Shown: positions 31,022-39,748 of the stretch, one piece after another | Layout: every line of letters starts with the position of its first letter | Position numbering within the stretch: the stretch's first letter is position 1 | Origin: Gammaproteobacteria bacterium | GTDB taxonomy: Bacteria > Pseudomonadota > Gammaproteobacteria > Steroidobacterales > XN24 | Reading direction: 5' to 3' | NCBI GenBank assembly: GCA_024640085.1 | Contig: JAHEFR010000005.1 | Coordinates: forward strand, 1 to 64,000 | DNA: 64,000 nucleotides | The notes under the pieces: model-generated | What the model saw: only the letters and a program-made list of their open reading frames with translations | Databases searched by the model: none | What the model was told of the DNA's origin: nothing | Made by a program: the position numbers and the translations under genes

Positions 31022-32131
31022 ATGCGCATCGCCGCCGACAGGGGAACGGTTCTCGGCCTCTACCGGGCCGAGCTGGAGTCGGCCACCGTCCTGCCGGACC
31101 CGACCCAGGCGCGCGTGGCGCGCCTGCTCGGGGATCTGCAGCGGCGTCTGGTCCGCTCCGGACGGGGGCGAGGTTCACGCCTGCTTTCGGTGTTCAGGCG
31201 CGGCGGGCAGCGTCCGGAGACGGGTTTGTACATCTGGGGCGATACGGGCAGAGGCAAGACCTGGCTGATGGACCTGTTCTACGAGTCCCTGCCCTTCCCC
31301 GACAAGCTGCGTCGTCACTTCCACCGGTTCATGGCCGACGTCCACGAGGACATGGCCAGATTCCGGTATCGTCAGAATCCCCTCGACGCCGTTGCCGACC
31401 GGCTGGCGCGGTCCACGAGGATTATCTGCTTCGACGAGTTCTTCGTCTCCGATATCGCCGACGCCATGATCCTCGCGAACCTGTTCGAGGCGCTGTTCCG
31501 GCGCGGGGTCGCTCTGGTCGCCACCTCCAACGTCGCACCGGATGATCTCTACCGGGACGGACTGCAGCGGACCCGCTTCCTGCCGGCCATCGATCTCATC
31601 CAGGCCCATACAATCGTAGTGCACATGGACGGTGACAAGGATTTCCGGTTGCGGACACTGGAACGGGCGGAGATCTACCACAGCCCCCTCGACGAGGCTG
31701 CCCGTATCAGCCTGACGGACAGCTTCGAGGCGATCGCACCGAAGGTCTGCAGGCGTGACCACGACCTGAAGATCCTCGGCCGGGTGATCTCCACCGTGCG
31801 TCTCGCTGACGGTGCGGTGTGGTTCGAGTTCGCCGACATCTGTGACGGACCCCGAAGCCAGGCCGATTACATCGAGATCGCGCGCGGCTTCCACAGCGTC
31901 CTGATCTCCGGTGTACCCGTCTTCGACGAGTCCGCCGAAGACCAGGCCCGCCGGTTTATCGCCCTGGTAGACGAGTTCTACGATCGCAACGTGAAGCTCA
32001 TCCTCTCGGCCGCCGCGCCGCCGGACGATCTCTACACGGGAAACAGGCTGGAGTTCGAATTCCGGCGGACTCGCAGCCGGCTCGAGGAGATGCAGTCCCA
32101 CGAATACCTGGGCAGGCCTCATCTCCCCTGA
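31022..32131 (+). CDS. zapE: ZapE/AFG1-like ATPase
   Basis: Protein of 369 residues with Walker A GDTGRGKTWLMD, Walker B IICFDEFFVSDIADAMIL and sensor region VALVATSNVAPDDLY, the AFG1 pattern. In E. coli this family (ZapE) associates with the division ring; in mitochondria AFG1 assists protein quality control. It starts only 3 bases after the acetoacetyl-CoA synthetase stop, so it is probably co-transcribed, though no functional link to leucine breakdown is evident. Length matches the family. Confidence 0.88.
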   Translation: MRIAADRGTVLGLYRAELESATVLPDPTQARVARLLGDLQRRLVRSGRGRGSRLLSVFRRGGQRPETGLYIWGDTGRGKTWLMDLFYESLPFPDKLRRHFHRFMADVHEDMARFRYRQNPLDAVADRLARSTRIICFDEFFVSDIADAMILANLFEALFRRGVALVATSNVAPDDLYRDGLQRTRFLPAIDLIQAHTIVVHMDGDKDFRLRTLERAEIYHSPLDEAARISLTDSFEAIAPKVCRRDHDLKILGRVISTVRLADGAVWFEFADICDGPRSQADYIEIARGFHSVLISGVPVFDESAEDQARRFIALVDEFYDRNVKLILSAAAPPDDLYTGNRLEFEFRRTRSRLEEMQSHEYLGRPHLP

Positions 32132-32189
32132 ACGGCGGAAAACATGGGGCAGGAACCCCGAGACCACTCAACAACACGGGAGCATCGTC

Positions 32190-32561
32190 ATGATCGGATA
32201 CGTCACTCTGGGTACCAACGACATCGAACGGGCCGCCGCCTTTTACGACGCTCTTCTGGGGCAGATCGGCGCCACCCGCTTCATGGACTTCGGCACCTTC
32301 ATCGCCTGGGCCGTCTCCCCCGACAAGCCCGCCCTGGCGCTCACGAAACCCTACGACGGCGGTCCGGCGACGGTAGGGAACGGCGTCATGGTGGCGCTGG
32401 TGATGGACTCGAAGGAGAAGGTGGACGCCCTGCACGCGAAGGCCCTGGAGCTGGGAGGCAAGGACGAGGGCGCGCCAGGACCACGGAGCGACAACTTCTA
32501 CGCGGGGTACTTCAGGGATCCGGACGGCAACAAGCTCAACGCGTTCTGCATCGGGGGATGA
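32190..32561 (+). CDS. VOC (glyoxalase/bleomycin-resistance) family protein
   Basis: A 123-residue single-module vicinal-oxygen-chelate protein, starting MIGYVTLGTNDIERAAAFYD and ending FRDPDGNKLNAFCIGG, the classic ends of the fold. Small glyoxalase-like proteins of this type often belong to uncharacterised subgroups; no substrate can be assigned. It is followed 68 bases later by a GFA-family gene, and the two may form a small detoxification pair, by inference. Confidence 0.8.
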   Translation: MIGYVTLGTNDIERAAAFYDALLGQIGATRFMDFGTFIAWAVSPDKPALALTKPYDGGPATVGNGVMVALVMDSKEKVDALHAKALELGGKDEGAPGPRSDNFYAGYFRDPDGNKLNAFCIGG

Positions 32562-32629
32562 TCCCGGTCTCACGTCCTCGTTGGCGTAACATTCCCGCGA
32601 AACGGCGCGGATAAACGGAGACTCCGACG

Positions 32630-33058
32630 ATGGATGATGGACAGGTGAGAGGGTCCTGCCTGTGCGGTGCGGTGGAATATGCCATCCCGGCAGACACGGG
32701 TAATTTTCAGTACTGCTACTGCAGCCGCTGCCGCAAGACCGGCGGCGCCGCTCACGCGGCCAATCTGATCGTGCCGGCCGACCGGTTCCGCTGGCTGAAA
32801 GGCGCGGACCAAGTCGAACAGTACGTGCACGCCGAGGCCAGCCGATTCTGCAATGCTTTTTGCCGGACGTGTGGCTCAAAGCTGCCCTGGATGACCCGCG
32901 ACGGAAAGTGGGCGGTGGTAACGGCCGGGACCCTGGACGACGACCCAGGGGCCCGTCCCCTCCGCAGCATATTCTGGGGATCGAGGGCGCCCTGGTACGT
33001 GATGCCTCCGGACCTGCCCGCCTTCGACGAACTTCCGCCAAGGACGGGTGGCAGCTAA
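32630..33058 (+). CDS. GFA-family zinc protein (Mss4-like fold)
   Basis: Protein of 142 residues with the family's cysteine pattern: GSCLCGAVEY near the start, CYCSRCRKTGGAAHA, and FCRTCGSKLP. These bind zinc in the glutathione-dependent formaldehyde-activating (Gfa/CENP-V) family. Most members have no proven activity and the original formaldehyde role is disputed, so only the family is claimed. It converges on the large reductase gene with a 50-base gap. Confidence 0.82.
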   Translation: MDDGQVRGSCLCGAVEYAIPADTGNFQYCYCSRCRKTGGAAHAANLIVPADRFRWLKGADQVEQYVHAEASRFCNAFCRTCGSKLPWMTRDGKWAVVTAGTLDDDPGARPLRSIFWGSRAPWYVMPPDLPAFDELPPRTGGS

Positions 33059-33108
33059 CCAGCCCGGCGTCCGCCGACCCGTCAGGAGGCGTCGGTCTCC
33101 GGCCGGCC

Positions 33109-35313
33109 CTAGTGGGGACCTGCGATACGCCTGTCGAGGAAAGCGAACAGGTGAGACAGCCAGGCGTGGGGCAGCCAGGCCGCATGCCTCGACGGCGCCA
33201 CACCCTTGGATGTCACCGGCACATCCGCGATCTTCCGTCCTGCCTCGCTGACAGTCCTGTCCAGAAGGGCCGGATCGGATCTCAGCCGTGCCGCGAGTCG
33301 GCGTTTCTCGGCCAGTTGCTCATCGGTCACGCTGTCGTCGAAGGAGTGGAGGCCCGCGATACGGAAACCGTGTTCGCAGAACAGGCGGTAGATCTCTTTC
33401 ACTTTCTCCATGCTGAGTTCGCGGCCGACTGTGTAATCCTCGAAACGGCCCGCCATCGCCAGCAGACAGGTCTCGGCGAGACAGGCGTAGGACACGCCGG
33501 GCGGCAACCCTATGTCATAGCCAAAGTCGATCGTTCCCGGGATCAGTACCTCTCCTGAGTCGATGACCAGCACGTCGGGGCGAACGGCCGCCTCCTCCGG
33601 ACTGATGTCGTGTGGACGCGCCACGTCACAGACCACGGCTCCGGGCTTGCATCGGGAGATGTCGAGGACGCGCTGGCCGAAAGCGCTGGTCGCGGTAACC
33701 ACGAGGTCGCAGTCGCCCAGGTGATCGTCAGGCCGCGTGCCGATGACCACCCTCGCCCCGGGCGTCTCGCACTGAATGCGGCGCTTGAGGTCGATCAGTC
33801 GCTCCGGCTCGATGGAGATCAGCACCACGTCCTTGATGGCCCTGGCGATCAGGCGGGCGCAGACCGCCCCGATGGAACCGGTGGCGCCGACGATCATCGC
33901 CCGCCCGCGGGTCAGGTCGGTCGCTCCCATCTTGCGGACGGCCTGCTTCGCCGCTTCCAGGGTGGCGGCGACGGTCAGGCTGTTACCGCTGGTAACAGCG
34001 ATGTCGGCCTCGTGAGCCACGGTCCTGCCGGCGTCCCCGATCACCGATGTGAAGGCGCCGAGCCCCATGATCCTGGCACCACGGCGCTGGGCCGAGCGCG
34101 CCACCTGGAGGATCTTGTCATAGGTGCTGCGCACCCCTTGCTGCATCATCCGCCGCGGCGTGGCGCCCAGGGTGTACAGGTACCCTTCGACCTGCTGCCC
34201 GGTCAGGGGAGACACTGCGCCGGTCACGGTCGACACGTACATGGGCGGCAGGAATGACGCGCCCCACTCGACCAGAGGATCCGGCAGCAACCGCAGGTGG
34301 CGGAATCTCGGGTGAGCCTTGATCATCCTTACGGACAGGGGATGGATCACGAAAGCGAAGCGGTTCACACCCGACTGGCCGGGCTGGAGATACCGGATCC
34401 TGGGCGACCACTCCAGGGCGGGGATCTGATCCAGGTACGCGTCCTCGCTCAGGTCCTGGCCGGGATGGCTGTGCAATGCCACCAGAGCCGCCTCGACCAG
34501 TGCCGCCGAGGAACCGCCCCGGCCCTGGTCGCCATCCAGCTCGGGCATCAACGTGATCAGGATGGCCGCGCCCCGCCGGGCGAGATCGGCCACGTCCTCC
34601 GCCGAGGCCCGGTCCACCACAACGGTCTTGCCCCTCAGGTTCCCGGGCGAGAATGAGCGGATGGTGGCTGCGTCCCCGGCCAGCAGGTCGGCCCATCCCA
34701 CAAGTCCGTGCTGGCGGCGGCCCCGGCGAGATTCGGGAGACGGATACAGTCGCTCCAGCGGGTCCTGCCGCAAGGCTTCGAGGATAGGCCCGGCCGCCTG
34801 GGCCAGGGTCGCCTTGCGGGTCAGGCCCGGCACATGGGGCAGCCCGAAGAAGGTCACTGGATCGGCGTAGCGCACCTCGCAGCGATGGGTGGCCAGGGCC
34901 GATGCCAGACCGGTGTGGTTGAGACCGGGCATCATCAGGACCCGCTTGTCCGCGAAGATCCCTGGCTCCGCCCTGTCGGCCAGCACCACACCCCAGCGCT
35001 CCAGCGCGGGTCGGATGCCACTGCCGTCCACGACCGGAATGGTGCCCCCCGCCCGGCCGATGCCCTCGGTCGCTTTGTGGGTCGTCTGGGCGTGCCCCAG
35101 GCGCAGGATCAGAGGCAGGCCTTCAAGCCCGATGGCGCTGACGGCGTCGCCTCGCCCGTCGACCAGTCGCCGCGCCACGTCCAGATTCCGTCTACAGCTC
35201 ACTCGCCGGACGGAAAGGTCCCGGCCGAGGACACGCAGGGTGTCGTCGTGCTCTTCGCCGTCGTAGGCCACCATCAGGATGGTCTTCGTACCCGGCCGCG
35301 ATGCCTGTTGCAT
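33109..35313 (-). CDS. Acyl-ACP-reductase-like dehydrogenase fused to an unrecognised N-terminal half
   Basis: Protein of 734 residues from the ATG at 35311-35313 (a GTG at 35358 lies in promoter-like sequence). The C-terminal half (about 330-734) reads like cyanobacterial long-chain acyl-ACP reductase (COG5322 group): VSTVTGAVSPLTGQQVEGYL, IMGLGAFTSVIG, VTSGNSLTVA, a nucleotide-binding MIVGATGSIGAV near 475, and YACLAETCLL, where C611 aligns with the cysteine that holds the acyl group in the cyanobacterial enzyme. The tail EKVKEIYRLFCEHGFRIAGL also matches. The first 330 residues, including TILMVAYDGEEHDDTL and a stretch GKTVVVDRASAEDVADLARRG, are unknown to me. An acyl-thioester reductase making aldehyde is the likeliest role; no aldehyde decarbonylase gene is nearby. 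Divergent from arfB. Confidence 0.6.
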   Translation of the reverse strand: MQQASRPGTKTILMVAYDGEEHDDTLRVLGRDLSVRRVSCRRNLDVARRLVDGRGDAVSAIGLEGLPLILRLGHAQTTHKATEGIGRAGGTIPVVDGSGIRPALERWGVVLADRAEPGIFADKRVLMMPGLNHTGLASALATHRCEVRYADPVTFFGLPHVPGLTRKATLAQAAGPILEALRQDPLERLYPSPESRRGRRQHGLVGWADLLAGDAATIRSFSPGNLRGKTVVVDRASAEDVADLARRGAAILITLMPELDGDQGRGGSSAALVEAALVALHSHPGQDLSEDAYLDQIPALEWSPRIRYLQPGQSGVNRFAFVIHPLSVRMIKAHPRFRHLRLLPDPLVEWGASFLPPMYVSTVTGAVSPLTGQQVEGYLYTLGATPRRMMQQGVRSTYDKILQVARSAQRRGARIMGLGAFTSVIGDAGRTVAHEADIAVTSGNSLTVAATLEAAKQAVRKMGATDLTRGRAMIVGATGSIGAVCARLIARAIKDVVLISIEPERLIDLKRRIQCETPGARVVIGTRPDDHLGDCDLVVTATSAFGQRVLDISRCKPGAVVCDVARPHDISPEEAAVRPDVLVIDSGEVLIPGTIDFGYDIGLPPGVSYACLAETCLLAMAGRFEDYTVGRELSMEKVKEIYRLFCEHGFRIAGLHSFDDSVTDEQLAEKRRLAARLRSDPALLDRTVSEAGRKIADVPVTSKGVAPSRHAAWLPHAWLSHLFAFLDRRIAGPH

Positions 35314-35420
35314 ATAATCGCCGCTCCCCGACAGGAACCCTTGCTCTAAATAAAGCACAATCTGCGGAAGACGGCGGTGGGCGGGAAGCGCCGTCGATCG
35401 ACAGCCAGCCAGACAGGCAG

Positions 35421-35837
35421 ATGAACATCCGAGTCACATCCAGGGTCAGCATCCCCGACGACGAGGTCGAGATCACTCCGATCCGGTCCCGCGGGCCCGG
35501 CGGCCAGCACGTCAACAAGGCCTCGACGGCGGTGCAGTTGCGCTTCGATGTGTCGGCGTCATCCCTGCCCGAGGAGTGGAAGACGCGCCTGCTGGCGCTG
35601 AAAGACAGGCGGATCACCGAACAGGGCGTCGTCGTCATCAGCGCCATGGAGCACCGCAGCCAAGTCCGCAATCGCCTGGCGGCGCTCGAACGCCTCGAAA
35701 GGCTTGTCGCCAGGGCGGTCCGACAGCCAAAGGCGCGTGTCGCAACGAAACCGACGGAGGCGTCCAGGCAACGGCGACTGGAGGAGAAACGTCGCCGCGG
35801 CAAGGTCAAGGCCCTGCGGGGCGCCGTCGACGACTGA
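35421..35837 (+). CDS. arfB: Alternative ribosome-rescue factor / peptidyl-tRNA hydrolase ArfB
   Basis: Releases ribosomes stalled on mRNA lacking a stop codon. It has 138 residues from the ATG at 35421; upstream in-frame codons to 35301 run through the divergent promoter and are rejected. The release-factor GGQ motif is present in RSRGPGGQHVNKAST, and the C-terminal tail is strongly basic (RQRRLEEKRRRGKVKALRG), the part that enters the empty mRNA channel. Both features and the length define ArfB (YaeJ) rather than a class I release factor. Confidence 0.92.
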   Translation: MNIRVTSRVSIPDDEVEITPIRSRGPGGQHVNKASTAVQLRFDVSASSLPEEWKTRLLALKDRRITEQGVVVISAMEHRSQVRNRLAALERLERLVARAVRQPKARVATKPTEASRQRRLEEKRRRGKVKALRGAVDD

Positions 35838-35960
35838 TCCCCCGAGACGTATCGCACCCGCGAGTCAGCCGCGCCTGGGTACCCTGGCGCCACTGTTCTG
35901 GCTGTCTCCTTTTGACCACATATGAATCGAAACCACCGACTCCATCCGATCACTATTTTG

Positions 35961-35989
35961 TTGTAAAACAGTGGGTAAGATCCTATACT
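35961..35989 (+). promoter_or_regulatory. Sigma-70-type promoter of the porin gene
   Basis: TTGTAA (35961-35966) and TATACT (35984-35989) are separated by exactly 17 bases and lie 35 bases before the porin GTG, in an AT-rich stretch. TGGAGG (36011-36016) is the ribosome-binding site. This is the best-formed promoter in the window and suits a highly expressed outer-membrane protein. Confidence 0.75.
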
Positions 35990-36023
35990 TCCACTGGATT
36001 ATCATCCCTATGGAGGTTGCCTT

Positions 36024-37121
36024 GTGAATAAACCACAGTGCGTTTGGGCAATTTCGTCGCTGCTGTTGACGGGCATGTCGGCCGCCGCAATGGCCGACAT
36101 CAAGGTCGTGGACACGGAAGCGAACCAGCTCAGCCTCTACGGCTTCATCAAGGGAGACGCCACGTACCAGGAACACGACATGAACAGCAAGGTAGCGCCG
36201 CGGTATGCCGTCGAGAGCGGCGACAGCGGCACGAACCTGACAGCCATGCACAGCCGGTTCGGGGTAAAGTGGCACGGTCCCATGCTGGACAATGGCTGGA
36301 ACGCCAGTGCTGTATTCGAGTTTGACCTGTTCGATTCCAGCTCCAACAACCAGATGAAACTCCGTGACCGGCTGGCGGCGTTCACGATCGCCAAGGACAG
36401 GCAGAGCGTCCTGATCGGTCAGCAGTGGGATATCTTCTCGCCTCTCGGGCCGACAACCCTGATGACCAACGGCTACCTGTGGCAGACGGGTAACCTGGGT
36501 TTCCGGCGTGCCCAGGCCCGCTACACCTATAAAGGTGACAGCTTCGACGTCGCGGCCAGCATCAACGATCCCAGTATGAGCGGCGAGTCATCCGAGACAG
36601 ACTCTCCCATGTTGGAGAGCCGGGTCGGCTTCACCCTGGCGGGCGTCAAGCTGGGCGTTTCCGGCGCCTACGGCAAGGATGATAAGAGCCTGCCGAGCAA
36701 GGACGCCGACATATGGGGCATCAGCGGCGACTTCGAGTGGCCGATCACGTCCGCCTACGGCGTCAAGGGTGAAATCGCGACCGGCGAGAACCTGTCCAAC
36801 TTCCTCAGCCGTTCCAAGGTCAACACAGTCACCGGTGACGAGCAGGAGACTCTCGCGGGATGGGCAGAACTGACCTACACCGGGTCGAGTTTCGACTGGT
36901 GGGCGGGAGGCGCCTTCGAGAACGTGGACGACGTCCAATCAGGCACCATCGATGACACCTGGATGGTTTTCGGCGGTGTACAGTGGAAGCTGACCAGCAA
37001 GCTGATGGGCGGGGCTCCCGTGCGCTTCGGCGTGGAGGTGGCGCATTTTGACAGCCAGGTCAAGAGCGGCAGCGAGCCGGACGCCAACCAGATCATTTTC
37101 AGCGGCCAGTTCAACTTCTAA
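36024..37121 (+). CDS. DcaP-like outer-membrane porin
   Basis: Protein of 365 residues from a GTG with TGGAGG 7 bases upstream. A signal peptide (ending SAAAMADIKV) is followed by beta-barrel-like sequence: SLYGFIKGDATYQ near the start, HSRFGVKWHGPM, VLIGQQWDIFSPLGP, and a terminal phenylalanine (FSGQFNF) needed for outer-membrane assembly. The Y-G-F-I-K-x-D start and QQWD segment fit the DcaP/trimeric porin group. Substrate is unknown; DcaP in Acinetobacter takes small anionic solutes. A strong promoter and a strong terminator flank this single gene. Confidence 0.85.
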   Translation: MNKPQCVWAISSLLLTGMSAAAMADIKVVDTEANQLSLYGFIKGDATYQEHDMNSKVAPRYAVESGDSGTNLTAMHSRFGVKWHGPMLDNGWNASAVFEFDLFDSSSNNQMKLRDRLAAFTIAKDRQSVLIGQQWDIFSPLGPTTLMTNGYLWQTGNLGFRRAQARYTYKGDSFDVAASINDPSMSGESSETDSPMLESRVGFTLAGVKLGVSGAYGKDDKSLPSKDADIWGISGDFEWPITSAYGVKGEIATGENLSNFLSRSKVNTVTGDEQETLAGWAELTYTGSSFDWWAGGAFENVDDVQSGTIDDTWMVFGGVQWKLTSKLMGGAPVRFGVEVAHFDSQVKSGSEPDANQIIFSGQFNF

Positions 37122-37141
37122 CAGAAAGCGGCCTCTGATCC

Positions 37142-37169
37142 ACCGCCGCCGGGGATTCCCGGCGGCGGT
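37142..37169 (+). terminator. Hairpin terminator after the porin gene
   Basis: Perfect 12-base stem, ACCGCCGCCGGG (37142-37153) and CCCGGCGGCGGT (37158-37169), with a 4-base loop GATT, 20 bases after the stop codon. No T-run follows; a weaker second inverted repeat (about 37174-37196) comes next. Confidence 0.7.
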
Positions 37170-37278
37170 ACTCCTCCCCGGGAATCCCTCCCGGAGTCCT
37201 CCCGGCAAATAATTAACCCCGTTTGTCTCCTACCGGCGTTTACAGGGGTGATGCCACCCTGCGCCCAAGGAGACCGCC

Positions 37279-39120
37279 ATGTCAGCACTCGTCCGTCCCG
37301 TCTTTGCCGCCGGCCGACAAGCCGTTGTTGTCGTCATCGTGGCCGCGACGGTATTCGTCGTGGGCTGCGCCCGCCCCGAGGCCGACCGTTCCGCCTCGGA
37401 CTCACCGGCCGTTACCCATGCAAACCCCGCCGATGCCACCCCGGACAAGATCGAGGAGGCGAAAGCCGCTGTGCGCGACAGGAATCTCGCCGCGGACCCT
37501 GAATCAGGTGACGAAATCGTTCAGCACCCGGCCGGCAAGCCAGCGGTGCCGTACGCGGCCACCTCGACCGAGGCTGAGTCGATCCCGGCGACCCGCCGGG
37601 ATGCCACAGCAGCCATGGCCCCGGGTCACCAGGTCGCGTCCGGGCAACTCGCATACCTGCGCCCTCCGGCCGAACCGACGGACCGGGAAAACTACGGTCA
37701 CGTCGAGGACAACCCTGTCCGGCTGACCGTCGAGAGTCCGGTCTCCACGTTTAGCATCGACGTGGATACCGCGTCCTACTCCAACGTGCGACGGATGCTC
37801 AACAGCGGTCGCCTGCCTCCGGAGGACGCCGTGCGAGTCGAGGAATTGATCAACTACTTCTCCTACGATTATCCCGCCCCGAACGATGGGGACGCGCCGT
37901 TTTCGATCGACACCGAAATCGCGCCCGCGCCGTGGAACCCGGACGCCCTGCTCCTGCAGGTCGGCATCAAGGGCTACGAACCGGCCCGGGCCGCGCGACC
38001 GGCGGCGAACCTGGTGTTTCTCGTCGACGTCTCCGGGTCCATGCAGAGCCCGGACAAATTGCCGTTGCTCAAGAATGCCTTCCGGCTGCTCACCAATACC
38101 CTGAACGAGGACGACAGCGTGGCCATGGTGGTCTACGCCGGCGCCTCCGGCCTGGTGCTCGAAGCGACGCCGGGCAACAGGAAGGCCGAGATCCTCGGCG
38201 CCCTGGACCGGCTGGAAGCCGGCGGATCCACGAACGGCGCCTCCGGTATCCGTCTGGCCTACCTGGTCGCCCGGGAGCACTTTATCGAAGGCGGGATCAA
38301 CCGGGTCCTGCTGGCCACCGACGGAGACTTCAACGTCGGCACCGTCAGTCACGAGGCTCTGGTGGATCTCATCGAGACCAACCGGGACCAGGGCATCGCC
38401 CTGACCACCCTCGGCTTTGGCCAGGGCAACTACAACGACCACCTGCTCGAGCAGCTGGCTGACAACGGCAACGGCAACTGCGCCTACATCGACACCCTGA
38501 ACGAAGCACGAAAGGTCCTGGTGGAAGAACTGGCCAGCACGCTCCAGACCATCGCCAGCGACGTCAAGGTCCAGATCGAGTTCAATCCCGCGCGGGTCGC
38601 CGAGTACCGGCTCATCGGCTACGAGAATCGCATCCTCCGGCGCGAGGACTTCAACAATGACCGGATCGACGCCGGGGAGATCGGCGCCGGCCACACGGTG
38701 ACCGCCCTGTACGAGCTCAAGCTCGTGGGCAGCGACGCCCGGCTGGTGGACCCGCTGCGCTACGGACGGGACGCGGTCTCGGCGAAGGACACTGCCGCCG
38801 GTGCCGAGCTTGCATTTCTGCGGCTGCGCTACAAGGCACCGGGCGGTGGTGCGTCGAAGCTCATCGAGAGGCCGCTGGTAGCCGAGGACGTCAGGCGCGC
38901 CGCGGACACCAGCGACGATTTCCGCTTTGCCGCGGCGGTGGCGGCCTTCGGCCAGATCCTCCGGGGCGGTGACTACCTGGGCCAATTCGACCTCGACGAC
39001 ACCGCCGACCTCGCCAGGGGCGGCCGCGGTGCGGACTTCCACGGCTATCGTGGGGAGTTCCTGTCCCTGGTCGGGCTGGCGCAGACACTACGGCCCGCCG
39101 ACCAGGTTGCTTCCCGGTGA
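37279..39120 (+). CDS. von Willebrand factor type A domain lipoprotein (YfbK-like)
   Basis: Protein of 613 residues. The N-terminus has a membrane segment ending in a lipobox-like FVVGC (C34), so a lipoprotein is likely. After a low-complexity linker comes the conserved YfbK N-terminal domain (FSIDVDTASYSNVRRMLNSG), then a vWA domain with a complete MIDAS metal site: DVSGSM near 250-255, a threonine loop and ATDGDFNVG near 347. The C-terminal region matches the DUF3520-type end. It likely binds proteins at the cell surface. It precedes an ECF sigma factor and an anti-sigma-like gene by 43 bases, a recurrent arrangement. Confidence 0.87.
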   Translation: MSALVRPVFAAGRQAVVVVIVAATVFVVGCARPEADRSASDSPAVTHANPADATPDKIEEAKAAVRDRNLAADPESGDEIVQHPAGKPAVPYAATSTEAESIPATRRDATAAMAPGHQVASGQLAYLRPPAEPTDRENYGHVEDNPVRLTVESPVSTFSIDVDTASYSNVRRMLNSGRLPPEDAVRVEELINYFSYDYPAPNDGDAPFSIDTEIAPAPWNPDALLLQVGIKGYEPARAARPAANLVFLVDVSGSMQSPDKLPLLKNAFRLLTNTLNEDDSVAMVVYAGASGLVLEATPGNRKAEILGALDRLEAGGSTNGASGIRLAYLVAREHFIEGGINRVLLATDGDFNVGTVSHEALVDLIETNRDQGIALTTLGFGQGNYNDHLLEQLADNGNGNCAYIDTLNEARKVLVEELASTLQTIASDVKVQIEFNPARVAEYRLIGYENRILRREDFNNDRIDAGEIGAGHTVTALYELKLVGSDARLVDPLRYGRDAVSAKDTAAGAELAFLRLRYKAPGGGASKLIERPLVAEDVRRAADTSDDFRFAAAVAAFGQILRGGDYLGQFDLDDTADLARGGRGADFHGYRGEFLSLVGLAQTLRPADQVASR

Positions 39121-39163
39121 GGCCGGCTTTGATACGGTCCCGAGTCGGACTAAGCTCCCACCG

Positions 39164-39748
39164 ATGCTGAACCGCCTCGACGATACGGCTCTGATGCTGC
39201 GCTACCGGGACGACGGCGACATGGCGGCGTTCGAGATGCTGTATTCGCGTCACCGCGGACCGCTGTTTCGTTACCTGCTGAGGCAATGCGGCGACGCCCA
39301 GACGGCCGAGGACATTTTTCAGGAGGCCTGGCTCAAGGTCATCCGGAGCAGGGAGGGATACCGCCCCACGGCACGATTCAACACCTACCTGTACCGTCTG
39401 GCGCACAACTGCCTGGTGGACAGGGTCCGCAAGCAAAGCCGCCAGCCAGGTGAGGCCGACTGCGGACCGGATGACGCCGAGTGCGCGGACGCAGGGGGCC
39501 GGTCGGTGGAAGACGAGGCCGCCATGCTGGAGACCGCGGCCCGACTGCGGGTCGCGCTGGACGCCCTATCCCACGAACAACGGGAAGCGTTTCTGCTCCA
39601 CCAGGAGTCCGGCCTGACGCTCGACGAGATTGCCGGTGTGGTCGGCGTCGGACGGGAGACGGTCAAGAGCCGTCTCCGCTATGCGGTGAATCACCTGCGT
39701 GCGCGACTTTCCGCGCACGCCACGGAACTGACGGGGGTCGCACCTTGA
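39164..39748 (+). CDS. ECF-type RNA polymerase sigma factor
   Basis: Protein of 194 residues from the ATG at 39164; a longer frame back to 38927 lies inside the vWA gene. Region 2 is RHRGPLFRYLLRQCGDAQTAEDIFQEAWLKVI, split here into its RHRGPLFRYLLRQ and AEDIFQEAWLKVI parts, and region 4 has LSHEQREAFLLHQESGLTLDEIA-type sequence, ending with ETVKSRLRYAVNHLRARL for -35 recognition. Regions 1.2 and 3 are missing, as in ECF (group 4) sigmas. The following gene overlaps its stop and is its probable regulator. Target promoters cannot be told from the sequence. Confidence 0.9.
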   Translation: MLNRLDDTALMLRYRDDGDMAAFEMLYSRHRGPLFRYLLRQCGDAQTAEDIFQEAWLKVIRSREGYRPTARFNTYLYRLAHNCLVDRVRKQSRQPGEADCGPDDAECADAGGRSVEDEAAMLETAARLRVALDALSHEQREAFLLHQESGLTLDEIAGVVGVGRETVKSRLRYAVNHLRARLSAHATELTGVAP

